Source of the DNA: Enteropsectra breve
Lineage: Eukaryota; Microsporidia
Length of the DNA stretch: 26,881 nucleotides
Direction of reading: 5' to 3'
Assembly (NCBI GenBank): GCA_024243835.1
Contig: JALPMN010000595.1
Location: 1-26,881 of the forward strand
Part shown: positions 9,533-18,124 of the stretch, piece by piece
How positions within the stretch are numbered: the stretch's first letter is position 1
Layout: each line of letters begins with the position of its first letter
Program-made: the position numbers and the translations under genes
The notes under the pieces: generated by a model
Seen by the model: only the letters and a program-made list of their open reading frames with translations
Database searches by the model: none
Told to the model about the DNA's origin: nothing

Positions 9533-10141
9533 ATGAATGGAGAGCATAACGAGGAGCCTGATAGTGAACAGGGTTTAAAATTAAATGAAGAAGCGAAAGC
9601 ACAACTGGATGGAGAAATGAGTGCAAGAGATATGGTAAGAAAGATACTTAATGATCTTTCTCTTCTTGTTGCTGATTCAGGTCTCGTTTCTGCCGGCGGT
9701 GTCTTACGTCTGATATTCTCGCTCTGCCGTCATGCAAACGTGTCTTCTGTTCAAGCTAGGACTTATTTTACAGCCGAGCAGCTTCAAGAGCTAGATTCAC
9801 TGCTGCTTAAAGCCATCCCTTATTTTGTTAAAGGTCTGTATGTTTGTCAAAAATACGGGTCAGAGAGTCTGATGCGCTTACGGACTATTCGTTCAGGCGT
9901 ACAATTTCTTGATGATGAAATAGCGACCACTGACGGTGATATTAATTTATATTTTGCAGTAAGCGATTTGATGGAAGGTCATGCAGTTTTTTTGCTAGAT
10001 AAAAAACTCAGAGTATATACAGGAATGACAGGTGATTATGATTCTTGGGATAGTTGTGAAGATCTGCGCGGAGTTCCTGATAAGCACTACTGGTGGAGCG
10101 ATCTTGAGCGTCAATACTCAGAAAGGAGATACGGCAATTAA
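9533..10141 (+). CDS. Main body of the frameshifted secreted protein, unknown function
   Basis: This is a 202-codon frame from the first available ATG. It begins with a hydrophilic acidic segment (NEEPDSEQG), then a predominantly helical domain at about residues 30-130, and ends with a tyrosine- and tryptophan-rich tail (DKHYWWSDLERQ). I recognise no family. The ATG at 9533 lacks the CCC signal found before other genes, and the same frame is open 60 bases further left to the A-run. The true start is therefore probably the signal-peptide ATG at 9327, reached across a frameshift. If the frameshift is real, the protein would be about 270 residues and secreted; if fixed, this is a young pseudogene. 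Confidence 0.65.
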   Translation: MNGEHNEEPDSEQGLKLNEEAKAQLDGEMSARDMVRKILNDLSLLVADSGLVSAGGVLRLIFSLCRHANVSSVQARTYFTAEQLQELDSLLLKAIPYFVKGLYVCQKYGSESLMRLRTIRSGVQFLDDEIATTDGDINLYFAVSDLMEGHAVFLLDKKLRVYTGMTGDYDSWDSCEDLRGVPDKHYWWSDLERQYSERRYGN

Positions 10142-11102
10142 ATTCTAGTTACGAGATTTTATGGTTTATATTGGAGGGCTCTTAACGCCCTATTTATATA
10201 CTTAAGTTAAATACCCTTATGTTGGATTATGTATCGCCTCAACAACTTTAATTTTATGTCCTTTTACCATTATACATATTGACATGATAATATGGATAGC
10301 TTTGCAAGCTTTAATTAACAAGAAATGTCCTAAAACATTGTAGGGCAGAACGTCTCCAAATGTTGTTGAAAAAGAATAATATGAGATGTTCTGGTTACAT
10401 TGAAAATTTAGCACTGCAATTTCATTAGATTAGGCTCGCAGACATGCGTTGATTAAGTTGTAGCACATCTAATAAAATATGAACAAGTGGTATTTAATTA
10501 ATAAATTTGGTATTTTAAGCTATATGAAATAATTTTTCCTAAAATTCCAGGCTCAAATTTTACACCAATAACTTAAACCATAACTGGCAAATATGTATGA
10601 ACAATATGCAGTTGAGAATGAAAAGAGGTCGCATCAAGATGGAAAATTTAATTATTTGGGCTATTTAAATCCTTGGGTACGCCGGGTCTCATGTTGACCG
10701 ATATAATAAAGACTATAGTCCAACTATATAATATATTTAAATACTTATTCTTTTATATTTTATTCGTCTATTTATCCAATAAACTTCGAGGACGAATAGA
10801 GTATAAAGCCTCCTTTTTAGTCTATAAATTATCATAAAGAGTCTATTTCCCCTTTATCGTTATACAAGAACCCATAGGTCCTAAAATAAGGTTTTCAAAC
10901 CAATCATTCTTGGCGCCTCAGACTGTAATTTAAGGAAACCCCTTTGACTTCAGTAATACATTATCACTGAGAACCGCACATCTGTAGCCCCATGCCTAGT
11001 AAATGTAACTAAACTAAATTTATTATTTCGTTCTTCGGTACTCTTATGGCTTTAAAATATATGTCTTAAATTAAAATAAAAGGTCTTAATTTTTGAAAAA
11101 AA
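10142..11102. other. AT-rich intergenic region
   Basis: About 960 bases without a credible gene. The minus-strand frame at 10414-10217 starts only at GTG and has no promoter signal. I see no tRNA-like or repeat structure. Confidence 0.5.
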
Positions 11103-11125
11103 TAAAAAATTTTCTTGAATACCTT
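11103..11125 (+). promoter_or_regulatory. Start-proximal AT box of the 751-aa gene
   Basis: TAAAAAATTTT at 11103-11113 is followed by ACCTT directly before the ATG at 11126. The CCC is degenerate (CCT). This supports the ATG at 11126 over the TTG at 11093, which would place the AT box inside the coding sequence. Confidence 0.5.
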
Positions 11126-13381
11126 ATGAGATATTGTTCAGGTTGGATGTGGATAAGGATGTGGCTAGGAATGTGGTTGTTCTTCTGCAAAGCTTTGTCT
11201 AAACTCATCTTAAATAGCCAGCAACGCCCATACACTGATCAGTTTAAAGTTACTTTGACAGCTGGTGCCACGACCAGAAACTTTGATTACAGAGATCTTG
11301 TAGTGTCTAAGCAATTTGAAAACTCTTTTTTATTCTGTGCGAAGAACGTAGGGAATGACATCCCATCAGGGCTTGATCTTCTTATTAAAATGAACGAACT
11401 TTATGAAGATGTGCAGAAAGAATTACCTAGCAGTCCGTCCGACTCCTATGAAACTTATGCTAAACAGATGGAAGAAGAGCTTAAAAAATCTGAGTTCTTT
11501 AATACGTTTAAAGATAAGAATGTTCCTGAAGAAATTGACGATCTTTTTTTAAGCTTCCCTCTTGATATAATTTTTGATGTCCTTCAGCTGGCATCAGGGT
11601 GGTGTGATGGCCTGGATATTTCCTTTGCAGAAGAACGGGCAAGCGAACTCTTAAGAGCATTTGATTACATTGATATTAATTGTGAAAAAGAGGTTGATCT
11701 TTTCTTTGACAACCGCGGTGCACCGCTCCACTTGCGGATTAGAGCCATCAATCTTTTTTGCATCAATTTTGTGTATCTCCTGAAAAAAAATGCGCTTCTC
11801 GCAAGATACAAGGCTCTGCTTAAATGTGCCTATAACAGGCCCAAGGATAACGAAAGAAAGCTGCTTTATGCTTTAAAAGGAAGTAAAAAGCCTCTTTTGA
11901 ACTATATACAACTACTAGAAATAAAAACGGAAGGCGATAGCGTCACTAATCTATTTATAGGCTCAGACTCTTTCTACTTCGCGTTTAAGCTGTTATATGA
12001 ATCAAACAGCAAGGTCATATTCCTTCAATCTGAATATGATCTCAAGAGGTGGGTCAAGCCAGTTTCCCCCAGACTCGATTTAATCGTAGAGCTTAACACT
12101 ATTAACAAACCCATAACGATACGACTAGATATACAAATGCCGTTCTTCTATATTTCTGAAGGCGTTTTGAGAAATCTCATTGACATGAATCCCTCTGAGT
12201 ATCTTTATAAATATAACCACTATGTTGCCTTAATTGGTATCCACAAAGAGATAACGGAAGTATACATCGAATATTTGTCACCCCTTATTAAAAAGGTACA
12301 GTACTCACTCGAGAACGTGAACGAAGTAGATGATCTTCTCATAGACATGGTTCTGGCGGTCTTTGAAGAGTTAGATAATCTGCGTTCTCTGCTAATTAGA
12401 GGATTCATTACTTTACCTGAGAGACTGGTCGAGCTTGTGCGAAATAAGAAGTTAGAGAAATTTGGAGCAATGAGCTGGAACGGACAGATCGACTACTATG
12501 CTATTTATCAGATTTTTAAGACAGAATGTCCGCTGTCGCAGAGTATCAGGCACTTTATCGGACACTACCGGGCCCTGGAGTTCCTGATAAGACTAATAGA
12601 GAGCAATGAGTTGAAGACGCAAATTAGAGAGGCAACAATTTCTGATATCATAGCCGGGCATCGAGCATCTCTTGTCAACATTGTGAGAAACGAAGCTTCA
12701 CTTGCTTACTATGAGAGAATTTATGGAAATGCTGTCAAAGAGTATTTTGTGGGCGATAGCACTAAAAATGAACTGAAGCACAGCAGTCCCATATATCTTG
12801 AAACATTTTATTATATGCAGCCGTCCATCTTAACACACATACTAAATGCACGCGACGAAATAGTAGGCGATGGAGCTTTGGGCAGACAGGCAATTACAAT
12901 AAGTGCCCGGGAAATATACAGAAAATGCAAGATAAACAGGCTAGTTATGCATGAGGTTGGAAAGGCTAAACAATTTATCTGTGATATCAATAAGATTGCA
13001 ACAAATGGCGCTATTAAAATTAACACTATTGAGGTTATTCACTCGATGAGGTTTTATTGCAACAATATGACTTACCTTGAAGGATACAAAAATACGGGCG
13101 ACGCTTGTTTAGTCCTGAATCTCGAAGATTTTGAAGACAACGACTTGTGCAGCCTCTTTAATCAGTTTGTGATTGAGCCTAACAACGGGTCGAGACTGAA
13201 AGTAAGGTATAGAGTAAAGTGCTCCGATGAGCGAAGCGTGGAAAAATTGAAGAGCATTTTCATAAACCATTACAAGGAGCTGTACAAAATAGAAGTGCCT
13301 CTTGACTTTGCTGGCATAGAATTTATCGATGTGCCCTATAATGTTGGCGATGATGCTTTGCTCCAAAAAATTCATTTCTAA
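11126..13381 (+). CDS. Large predicted secreted or membrane-anchored protein, lineage-specific family
   Basis: The 751-residue protein opens with MRYCSGWMWIRMWLGMWLFF, a Trp-rich hydrophobic segment that could be a signal peptide or signal anchor; the rest is soluble, charged and largely helical. I recognise no catalytic motif. Residues about 33-230 align with residues 26-231 of the 329-aa protein at 16689-17678. They share QxRPxxxxF near the N-terminus, a RAxxL block at residue 171 in both, and LFCINFxxLL at 210-219 (212-221 there), so the two are paralogues. The C-terminal 500 residues have no counterpart there. The start is the first ATG; the frame extends 11 codons further only to a TTG. 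No internal stop or frameshift is visible. The probable role is a secreted, host-exposed or spore-surface factor; this is inference only. Confidence 0.8.
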   Translation: MRYCSGWMWIRMWLGMWLFFCKALSKLILNSQQRPYTDQFKVTLTAGATTRNFDYRDLVVSKQFENSFLFCAKNVGNDIPSGLDLLIKMNELYEDVQKELPSSPSDSYETYAKQMEEELKKSEFFNTFKDKNVPEEIDDLFLSFPLDIIFDVLQLASGWCDGLDISFAEERASELLRAFDYIDINCEKEVDLFFDNRGAPLHLRIRAINLFCINFVYLLKKNALLARYKALLKCAYNRPKDNERKLLYALKGSKKPLLNYIQLLEIKTEGDSVTNLFIGSDSFYFAFKLLYESNSKVIFLQSEYDLKRWVKPVSPRLDLIVELNTINKPITIRLDIQMPFFYISEGVLRNLIDMNPSEYLYKYNHYVALIGIHKEITEVYIEYLSPLIKKVQYSLENVNEVDDLLIDMVLAVFEELDNLRSLLIRGFITLPERLVELVRNKKLEKFGAMSWNGQIDYYAIYQIFKTECPLSQSIRHFIGHYRALEFLIRLIESNELKTQIREATISDIIAGHRASLVNIVRNEASLAYYERIYGNAVKEYFVGDSTKNELKHSSPIYLETFYYMQPSILTHILNARDEIVGDGALGRQAITISAREIYRKCKINRLVMHEVGKAKQFICDINKIATNGAIKINTIEVIHSMRFYCNNMTYLEGYKNTGDACLVLNLEDFEDNDLCSLFNQFVIEPNNGSRLKVRYRVKCSDERSVEKLKSIFINHYKELYKIEVPLDFAGIEFIDVPYNVGDDALLQKIHF

Positions 13382-14136
13382 AGATTTACTATATTAAATT
13401 GATGCTTTCATTCATTTTTACCTTGCTAAAAATAAGACAATAAAATTGTTATCTCACGCACTACTATGTGCTTTTTCGAGAAAGGATAAAATAAGTTATC
13501 ATAGATAACGGAATGTGATCATTTTATATGCATACAGTTGGTTAATGCCATTTACCGCGTTTGAAGAATTTACTGCACCTTCATTACTGTTTCTGGAAGG
13601 TATTCACACCAATCATGTAAATTTTTATGATCAAGCATATTTTCAGAAGCATTTACATATTTTGTAACTTAAATAGTTGCATTGTATGGTTAGTCTGCAT
13701 TGATTTGGCCATATAATGAGCGTAGGCTATTATCTTAGCAATTAAACTTATGTTTTATAAAACATCTACTTCTGTATCGAAATGTTACAGCAGACTCACA
13801 GAATTATATAAATTGATCAGAATTTAAAGCTCGAATTGTTCATAAAATTAAAGTATTACAATACACTTACAACTTGAAGTGCGTTAACATAAGTGCAAAA
13901 AATATTAATATTATGCTGCGTCTTGGAATTGTATTTATTTTCATGTTTGAAAGGTTCTATTATTTCAAAAATCATGTTTAATTAACTTTCGATCAATCTA
14001 ATAAAATAAGTTAAGGACTGTTATGCTTATAATGAATCTCCATTGTATTAAGATTATTCAGTCTTCCACACTGTTGAACCATAAAAGTTATTTTTTAGCC
14101 GAAAAAAGGCTGTAGCAGGGAATTAATTTTCATTAA
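13382..14136. other. AT-rich intergenic region
   Basis: About 750 bases with no open frame, repeat or RNA gene that I can support. Confidence 0.5.
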
Positions 14137-14161
14137 GATAAAATTTTTAGGATTGCTCCCT
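14137..14161 (+). promoter_or_regulatory. Start-proximal promoter signal of the 689-aa gene
   Basis: GATAAAATTTTT at 14137-14148 and CCC at 14158-14160, one base before the ATG at 14162. This decides the start against the upstream in-frame TTG at 14153. Confidence 0.6.
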
Positions 14162-16231
14162 ATGATATGCAAATCGTATCTTTGGATACAACTTTGTTCG
14201 ACGGCACTAAAATTCGATGATGCCTCAATAAGCCCTCATACTTCTCCAGTATTTTTAAAGAAAGATGAATGGACACAAACGGCTGAATCTAGGAGTAGCC
14301 ATTGCAGGGGGTGCACGGCCGATTTTAGCAAGGATAATGAGTACTTAAACAGCATATCACCCGGCCAATACTCTAGAATTGTTTGTATCAGTGAGAACGA
14401 GGGTAAATGCTACATGCACTTAAGTTGCTTGGCGAACAGAAAACCCTCTGAGGCAGATAATCATGAAACAGAACATGGTGGTGCTAAATGTAATGAGTTA
14501 GAATACTCAGAGCTATATGTTTTGGCATTTGAGCACTGGATTAATGATAAAATAGTGCTTACTGCAGAGGATGTTGAAGTGATGGCACAGAGGATTGAAA
14601 TATTTGACTACTTGCTATCTAGCAGGCTTACAGAAGCCAAACAGAAAGCATTAGCTGCTAAAATTTACCAAATGCCTGCTTCTTTGAATCAAAATCAGAC
14701 GAGTCTTAGCACACCAAAATGCCTGCTGCTTCATATGCTAGAAATTTCAAAGCTCTTTTACCGAAAGCATCTGGATTTAGACAACCTTTTTAAAATCTTG
14801 AAAACCGTTCAGAATAGCAATAACGAGTTTTTGGGTGTATGTGGAGAGAAAACTGCCGAATATCTATTTTTAAAAAGTGGTATATCAAAAAACACAAAGC
14901 GACGCTTTTTACTGAGCTATGCAGATTTTATCGGTCGGACACAAGTCGAAAATTTTGGAAAAATATTCTCGTTGTTTTTGGATAGTCTTGAAACAAGCAA
15001 AGAGGCAGAGTCTGTTTTGCAGCATATTGCATTTTCAAAATATGCCTATTTATTCATCTGCTTTGGCAACAGAATTACGGCCCATCACAATTTTCCTGAA
15101 ACTATACGCATATTAGATCTACAGAATCGTAAGATTCTAAGTATGGATTGGTTGATGCACGACGAGTGTCAGATCACTCATATTGATCATTTTTTGGCAT
15201 GGCTGTCAGCAAAAAAACGTATTTCAACTGAGAACATTACATCGATTTTTAATAGCATTATGGCACACTGCGTTTCTGGCTTAAATAACACGCAGATGAA
15301 ATCATGTTCTGCGCATAAAACACTCGATAGCGTAATGCATTTTCTAAGGCACAAGTATACGGGCATGCCTTTGAGTAAAAAACAAAGAAAAATAGAATGT
15401 TTTGCATACTGTAGTTTGGCGTATGACGTGCTCTTGACAAAAATATTGTGTTTTTTTTCAGAACAAATATTATCAAGTATTGATTTACATACAATCATAA
15501 AATCAATTCAGAAGCTTGAAACTCAATATAAAGTCTCCACTCCGACAAATTATCTGTTTCTTCGTGAATTCATTAGATTGTCACGGGTTAAACTCCGAAC
15601 AGCCATAAAATACTACTACTGGCCCATTTTTGATCCGGAGGGAGTCTATCGAGTGTTGATGCACCACAGCATCGGTGCCTACGAGTTTGGTGTGTTCGAG
15701 GGCATCGAGTACATGACAGGAGATCGTCCGGCAGTGATTGGAATAGTTAAGAGGCTGCTCCACAGCCCATCGTTTGTAACAGATAGAAACTACAATTATA
15801 TAAGAGACTATTTAAAGGAGCCAAATGAACTGCTGTACCACTCGAAGAATAACTGCTTTGGATTCTATGAGTCCTGTTCAGCAACGGAGAAAACAGAGAT
15901 TCTTCTTGACATGCTGAAAAACAAGACCTACGCTTCCAGGGGCAATATAATATTTTCCATTGACGACGAGAAATTGCTACATGAACATGTAGGTGTGGAG
16001 GTTTTTAGGTGTATTCTTGAAGAATCTTGGATTATTTGGCATTTGGAGGAGACGTGCAGTCACTGGATGAATGAAAAAATACCTCTCATTGTTTTAATTT
16101 ACTTTAGAGAGTTTAAAGAAATAACGAACAGAATAGCATTGCAAAATGTATCCATAAAGCCATATCTGCAGGCACTTCAGAACAAAATTTTGGCGGATCA
16201 TTGTTCAGAGAATAATTTCATCGGGAAATAG
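14162..16231 (+). CDS. Large predicted secreted protein with a Cys/His cluster, unknown function
   Basis: The 689-residue protein begins MICKSYLWIQLCSTALKFDD, a short signal-peptide-like segment with a possible cut near residues 15-18. Residues 48-89 hold a Cys/His cluster: C48-x2-C51, C75, C83-x2-H86-x2-C89, with C110 beyond. This is reminiscent of a small zinc-binding or RING-like fold but lacks a complete RING signature, and in an exported protein it could equally form disulphides. The remainder is helical. Residues about 205-270 (a LFKILKTV helix, then EYLFLKSG and LLSYADFIG) show a pattern similar to the 171-230 region of the neighbouring 751-aa and 329-aa proteins, so it may be a distant family member; that link is weak. 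The gene is flanked by those two genes on the same strand. Confidence 0.8.
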   Translation: MICKSYLWIQLCSTALKFDDASISPHTSPVFLKKDEWTQTAESRSSHCRGCTADFSKDNEYLNSISPGQYSRIVCISENEGKCYMHLSCLANRKPSEADNHETEHGGAKCNELEYSELYVLAFEHWINDKIVLTAEDVEVMAQRIEIFDYLLSSRLTEAKQKALAAKIYQMPASLNQNQTSLSTPKCLLLHMLEISKLFYRKHLDLDNLFKILKTVQNSNNEFLGVCGEKTAEYLFLKSGISKNTKRRFLLSYADFIGRTQVENFGKIFSLFLDSLETSKEAESVLQHIAFSKYAYLFICFGNRITAHHNFPETIRILDLQNRKILSMDWLMHDECQITHIDHFLAWLSAKKRISTENITSIFNSIMAHCVSGLNNTQMKSCSAHKTLDSVMHFLRHKYTGMPLSKKQRKIECFAYCSLAYDVLLTKILCFFSEQILSSIDLHTIIKSIQKLETQYKVSTPTNYLFLREFIRLSRVKLRTAIKYYYWPIFDPEGVYRVLMHHSIGAYEFGVFEGIEYMTGDRPAVIGIVKRLLHSPSFVTDRNYNYIRDYLKEPNELLYHSKNNCFGFYESCSATEKTEILLDMLKNKTYASRGNIIFSIDDEKLLHEHVGVEVFRCILEESWIIWHLEETCSHWMNEKIPLIVLIYFREFKEITNRIALQNVSIKPYLQALQNKILADHCSENNFIGK

Positions 16232-16667
16232 GGCAATGCCACAAGGCAAATTAATTTAGATATGCAGCAATAATTAAAAAATGTTTAAAGGTTATATTCT
16301 GAATGCATAAAGCAAAGGCATAGAGCATATGCTTTTTTAAATGCAGATAGTTTATTTTCTATGTGTCACCCCAGCAATCGTAAGTAATAAGCATGTTCGT
16401 ATTAGTTTTTGTGTGAACGTTCAAAGCTGGCACAAATACAAATACTTATTAGTCATACTTCTAGGTAATTTCATCACAGAAAGGAGTAGTTTTCAAACTA
16501 AAAATGCTTTTTGTTGTGAGGAAACACTTTTGTTAAATAGATGCACAGCAATGTCTCCTTTTATAGATAGTTTAGCAAACAGTAATAAAGATAAGATACT
16601 GTGTATGGCCTGATGAAATATCTATAATTTCAAGCTATTGCACTTGTAATATCAATATTTATTTGAT
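16232..16667. other. Intergenic region with one doubtful small frame
   Basis: The spacer holds one ATG-initiated 90-codon frame (16341-16613), described separately. Otherwise it is AT-rich with no repeat or RNA gene. Confidence 0.5.
16341..16613 (+). CDS. Doubtful small open reading frame
   Basis: Ninety codons from an ATG. The N-terminus (MQIVYFLCVTPAIV) is hydrophobic like a weak signal peptide, and a second hydrophobic patch, YLLVILLGNF, follows. The protein is Cys-rich (six Cys). Against it: no CCC or GATAAAATTTT signal precedes the ATG, unlike all well-supported genes here, and residue usage is not convincing. It could be a remnant of another member of the secreted cluster. Confidence 0.2.
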   Translation: MQIVYFLCVTPAIVSNKHVRISFCVNVQSWHKYKYLLVILLGNFITERSSFQTKNAFCCEETLLLNRCTAMSPFIDSLANSNKDKILCMA

Positions 16668-16688
16668 GATAAAATTTTTCGTCCCTGA
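16668..16688 (+). promoter_or_regulatory. Start-proximal promoter signal of the 329-aa gene
   Basis: GATAAAATTTTT at 16668-16679 and CCC at 16683-16685, three bases before the ATG at 16689. Confidence 0.6.
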
Positions 16689-17678
16689 ATGAGCAAAGTT
16701 TTACACTGGCTCGCTTTTCAGGGATTTATGCTGTGGGTAGGTGCTTCTCTGATGGGTTCTATTTATCAAAGGCCATTTTCAGAACGCTTTAGCTTGCTTG
16801 TGTACGGCACAGATGGGCTCACGATAATGGATATACGCGACCTTTATACTATTAAGGTGTTTCGGGAGAAAATAGAATTAGACATTAAATCATATGATGC
16901 GAAGACAGGGAAAACCCTCGAGAATATTGTAGAGGCTGTAGCTTGGTATAGAAAAGCGGAGGAAGTAGCGTGTGCCGGACTGGATAAAGATATCGATGAG
17001 TATGTAAGTGATATTCGGGAATACTTTTATAAAAAGACCAGTGTTGTGCCAAATAGAATCACACAATTTTTGGACCGTCCTGTAAAGAAGACCCCCTTGA
17101 TTACGCTGAACACAGGCAAAATTGTCACAAGCCATTTGGCCTATATCTTTTGTATAAGAACAACGTTGTATCTGTATTTCTTTAAGAAGGACTTTTGTCG
17201 CGCACAAGCATTAGAAGTATTAAACGTTTGCAGAATCTTGGACTTAGATACGAAATCATTTTCTCAAATTTGTATACGCAGCGGCGGAAAGTATCTACAC
17301 CGAAAAATTAACTCACAGCTCCTCTTTTGCATTAATTTTATCATACTGCTGGGCGAAACAGGTCTTCTCGCAGACTACAAGCAGGCAGCCCTGTTGTGTG
17401 ATGAAGAGAACGAATTGTATCTGCTAATTCACGATGTAGCACTGATGGAGGAAGCACTCGCAAACATAACCGTCAAGAATAAGGGCTGTGAGATTTATGG
17501 AATTTACCTTCATAAAAACTACGGGATGAGCGAAAATCTAGCAAGCGTTATTCGAGAGGGCGATATGAAAATACAACAAGCAAAACCAACAGATGAAAAT
17601 CATTCAGATGAAGAATACTATGTTTTTACAGAATTTGAGTCAAACACGAGCCAAGAATCATTAGAAACAGGTAAATAA
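16689..17678 (+). CDS. Predicted secreted or anchored protein, short paralogue of the 751-aa protein
   Basis: The 329-residue protein has a hydrophobic N-terminus (residues about 5-25, LHWLAFQGFMLWVGASLMGS) that fits a signal peptide or anchor. Residues 26-240 correspond to the N-terminal third of the 751-aa protein: YQRPFSERF, then RAQALEVLNV at 171-180, then LLFCINFIILLGETGLLADY at 211-230, at nearly the same residue numbers in both. The last 30 residues are acidic and Ser/Glu-rich. The product is shorter because it ends where the 751-aa protein continues for 500 residues; no frameshift or decayed tail is obvious downstream. It converges with the minus-strand ABC transporter gene. Function is unknown. 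Confidence 0.8.
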   Translation: MSKVLHWLAFQGFMLWVGASLMGSIYQRPFSERFSLLVYGTDGLTIMDIRDLYTIKVFREKIELDIKSYDAKTGKTLENIVEAVAWYRKAEEVACAGLDKDIDEYVSDIREYFYKKTSVVPNRITQFLDRPVKKTPLITLNTGKIVTSHLAYIFCIRTTLYLYFFKKDFCRAQALEVLNVCRILDLDTKSFSQICIRSGGKYLHRKINSQLLFCINFIILLGETGLLADYKQAALLCDEENELYLLIHDVALMEEALANITVKNKGCEIYGIYLHKNYGMSENLASVIREGDMKIQQAKPTDENHSDEEYYVFTEFESNTSQESLETGK

Positions 17679-18124
17679 ATACTTCAAATAACAAATCAAA
17701 ACAGATATAAATTCAATTTTTTAGCTCTATTCATATTTTTCAGTGCTTTAAAATTAAATTGCCCCTGTATTGTGTTTTATTTTGATTAATGTCTTAAAAA
17801 CAGCTTAGCTTGATACAAGCTATTTCATCTGAGTTATATTTACAATATTAAAGCAATGAGTTCTATTTACAATATTAAAGCAATGTTCACAATGAGAATA
17901 AAAGCCGGTTACTAGAGGGAAATATAAAAAAGAAGCATTAACGATTTGGCGCTGTACAGCAACTCTGCCTCTTAAAGTGCCCCATAATTACATTTTTAAA
18001 AATTTGCTCGGCTATTAAAACAAGCTTAATCCTTAAATGATAGAATTTAAACCATAAATTTAATTAATCAAAAAGCATTCTCCGACTTAAGATCTTATAA
18101 ATCTATGGTTATATGAATGGGCTT
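17679..18124. other. AT-rich spacer between convergent genes
   Basis: Apart from a short tandem repeat at 17837-17885, nothing is recognised. It would contain the 3' ends of both flanking transcripts. Confidence 0.5.
17837..17885. repeat. Two-copy 27-bp tandem repeat
   Basis: The 22-base block TATTTACAATATTAAAGCAATG occurs identically at 17837-17858 and 17864-17885, a 27-base period. Confidence 0.85.

Noticed and set aside
10217..10414. 65-codon minus-strand frame
   Set aside because: GTG start, no signal, no recognisable motif; probably chance.
11093..11125. N-terminal extension of the 751-aa gene from TTG
   Set aside because: It would need a non-ATG start and would place the AT box within the coding region; the ATG at 11126 fits the general start signal.
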